Below are positions 6,031 to 7,005 of a DNA stretch of 7,005 bases, one piece after another. How positions within the stretch are numbered: position 1 is the first letter of the stretch; each line of letters starts with the position of its first letter. The notes below the pieces were generated by a model. It did no database searches, had not been told where the DNA came from, and was given only the letters and a program-made list of their open reading frames with translations. This stretch comes from Maribacter sp. Lineage in GTDB: Bacteria; Bacteroidota; Bacteroidia; Flavobacteriales; Flavobacteriaceae. The stretch is taken from contig JANQUX010000015.1 of NCBI GenBank assembly GCA_030730545.1, positions 5,131 to 12,135 on the forward strand. Reading direction: 5' to 3'. Position numbers and translations under genes: made by a program.

Positions 6031-6691
6031 AAAAAACAAATTAAATGGATTTTCGGAAGAAGAAATCGGTAATGATCATATTTACACAGGTCTTGAAACA
6101 CCTATGAAACCAGATGCATTTGAGATATCTGACGAAGAAAAAAAAGATAAAATAGCAGATTTATTCTCACAAATAATGGATGTTATGGGACTAGATCTTG
6201 AAGACGATTCATTGAAAGGAACACCTAATCGTGTTGCAAAAATGTATATAGATGAAATCTTTTCAGGTTTAAACCCTGCCAATAAACCTAAAGTAGCATT
6301 ATTTGATAATAAATATCAGTACAATCAAATGCTGGTAGAAAAAAATATTACATTTTATTCGAACTGTGAGCACCACTTTGTACCGATTATAGGTAAAGCC
6401 CATATCGCATATATTTCTTCTGGTAAGGTAATCGGACTTTCAAAGCTTAATAGAATTGTTCAATATTATGCCAAGAGACCTCAGGTACAAGAGAGATTAA
6501 CAAATCAAATAGCTGCTGAGCTTAGACAAATATTAGAAACCGAAGATGTAGCCGTAATAATAGATGCAAAGCATTTATGCGTTTCGTCACGTGGAATTAA
6601 AGATGATACCTCTGCGACAGTAACTTCTTTTTATGGTGGTGTATTTAATACATCAAGTAAGATTGCAGAATTACAAAATTATTTAAATTAA
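5993..6691 (+). CDS. folE: GTP cyclohydrolase I (EC 3.5.4.16)
   Basis: This protein (232 residues from the first ATG) is a complete type I GTP cyclohydrolase, which converts GTP to 7,8-dihydroneopterin triphosphate and formate. Motifs visible are LEDDSLKGTPNRVAKM, NCEHHFVPI with zinc ligands Cys125 and His128, VIGLSKLNRIVQYYAKRPQ, QERLTNQIA, and KHLCVSSRGI with the third zinc ligand Cys196. All three ligands are shifted by exactly 15 from E. coli FolE (Cys110, His113, Cys181), so the core has no insertions or deletions. The ATG at 5993 overlaps the synthase gene by 38 bp. An in-frame ATG at 6011 would give a 226-residue product with 20 bp of overlap and is equally plausible; neither has a good Shine-Dalgarno sequence. 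The overlap means the enzyme making the substrate and the enzyme using it are translationally linked, pointing to a biopterin-type cofactor rather than only folate. Confidence 0.95.
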   Translation: MKHQEIMLNTLIKKNKLNGFSEEEIGNDHIYTGLETPMKPDAFEISDEEKKDKIADLFSQIMDVMGLDLEDDSLKGTPNRVAKMYIDEIFSGLNPANKPKVALFDNKYQYNQMLVEKNITFYSNCEHHFVPIIGKAHIAYISSGKVIGLSKLNRIVQYYAKRPQVQERLTNQIAAELRQILETEDVAVIIDAKHLCVSSRGIKDDTSATVTSFYGGVFNTSSKIAELQNYLN

Positions 6692-6788
6692 AAAAGCTTA
6701 CTCGAACTTAGAACTATAGTGGCAAGTGCAGAGAAAAAGCGTTTACTTAAATAATTAGCATAAATTGAACAGATGAACTGTTATAATT
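6692..6788. other. untranslated stretch between folE and its terminator
   Basis: No gene is visible. The region would be the 3' untranslated part of the folE transcript. A 5-bp hairpin AACAG (6768-6772) / CTGTT (6778-6782) followed by ATAATTTT is the only structure noticed. Confidence 0.4.
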
Positions 6789-6832
6789 TTAAAACTTAAT
6801 ACCATTTTTATAAGAATGGTATTAAGTTTTAG
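6789..6832. terminator. long hairpin terminator after folE
   Basis: AAAACTTAATACCATT (6791-6806) and AATGGTATTAAGTTTT (6815-6830) form a perfect 16-bp stem with an 8-base loop, extendable by a T-A pair and a U-G pair at the base. The left arm begins with A's and the right arm ends in TTTT, so it could end transcription from both directions. It sits about 100 bases after the folE stop and most likely ends the pterin operon. Confidence 0.65.
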
Positions 6833-6945
6833 CTTTCAAAAAATAGTTAAAAATTATAGAAGGTGTAGTAACTCATTTGTCTGTAATTTTTTGCATTAAA
6901 CAAACTAGTTAATGTTTAAGTGAAGTTTATCAATGTTAGTTGAGA

Positions 6946-6980
6946 AATTTAAAAATAGTAAACACTGCTATTTTTAAATT
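6946..6980. repeat. AT-rich 13-bp inverted repeat near the window end
   Basis: AATTTAAAAATAG (6946-6958) and CTATTTTTAAATT (6968-6980) are exact reverse complements with a 9-base loop. The T-run lies within the stem and not after it. It may be a bidirectional terminator for a gene beyond the right edge reading leftward, or an upstream control element of a gene reading rightward. The rest of 6833-7005 holds no recognisable gene. Confidence 0.45.
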
Positions 6981-7005
6981 CATGAATACTAGCTATGTTC
7001 AGCAC

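Noticed and set aside
6082..6282. 66-codon open frame on the minus strand
   Set aside because: It is a shadow of folE, whose conserved residues cover the same bases on the + strand.
6949..7005. Possible 3' end of a minus-strand gene (18 open codons to a TAA), or a + strand start at ATG 6982
   Set aside because: Both are too short to support, and neither shows a recognisable motif; the sequence beyond the window is needed.

Overview
The window is about 7 kb of AT-rich bacterial chromosome, most likely from a marine-type member of the Flavobacteriia (Bacteroidota). The reasons are the low GC content, start codons preceded by AT-rich leaders (..ATTATG, ..AATATG) with little or no Shine-Dalgarno sequence, a Bacteroidota-type -7 promoter element (TACCTTTG, consensus TAnnTTTG), and several families common in this group (DUF5694, the HipA-like kinase/DUF3037 pair, a CrtO-like membrane protein). 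I cannot name the genus from sequence alone. All intact genes are on the + strand.

Left part (1-1983): the 3' end of a DUF5694 gene that starts before the window, then a lipoprotein of unrecognised family (937-1614), closely followed by a small three-helix membrane protein (1648-1983). The last two may be co-transcribed (33-bp gap).

Middle part (2028-4298): a HipA-like kinase gene overlaps a DUF3037 gene by 11 bp. This is a recurrent two-gene cassette of unknown role. A metal-dependent deaminase of the adenosine deaminase family follows; its motifs fit the adenine deaminase branch better than true adenosine deaminase.

Right part (4381-7005): a small membrane protein resembling CrtO-type carotenoid-glycoside acyltransferases is followed by a 765-bp stretch with no intact gene. 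On its minus strand that stretch carries the decayed catalytic end of a sensor histidine kinase. After it comes a well-defined promoter region with a perfect 12-bp inverted repeat next to the -7 box. This leads into an overlapping two-gene pterin operon: a 6-pyruvoyl-tetrahydropterin synthase of the CX5HGH type and GTP cyclohydrolase I (folE). Together these would convert GTP to 7,8-dihydroneopterin triphosphate and then to 6-pyruvoyltetrahydropterin, the first two steps of biopterin-type cofactor synthesis. A long hairpin terminator lies about 100 bp after folE, and the last 170 bp hold only another AT-rich stem-loop.

The points most worth following are the HipA-like kinase/DUF3037 cassette, the pterin operon with its conspicuous operator-like dyad, and the histidine-kinase remnant beside it.
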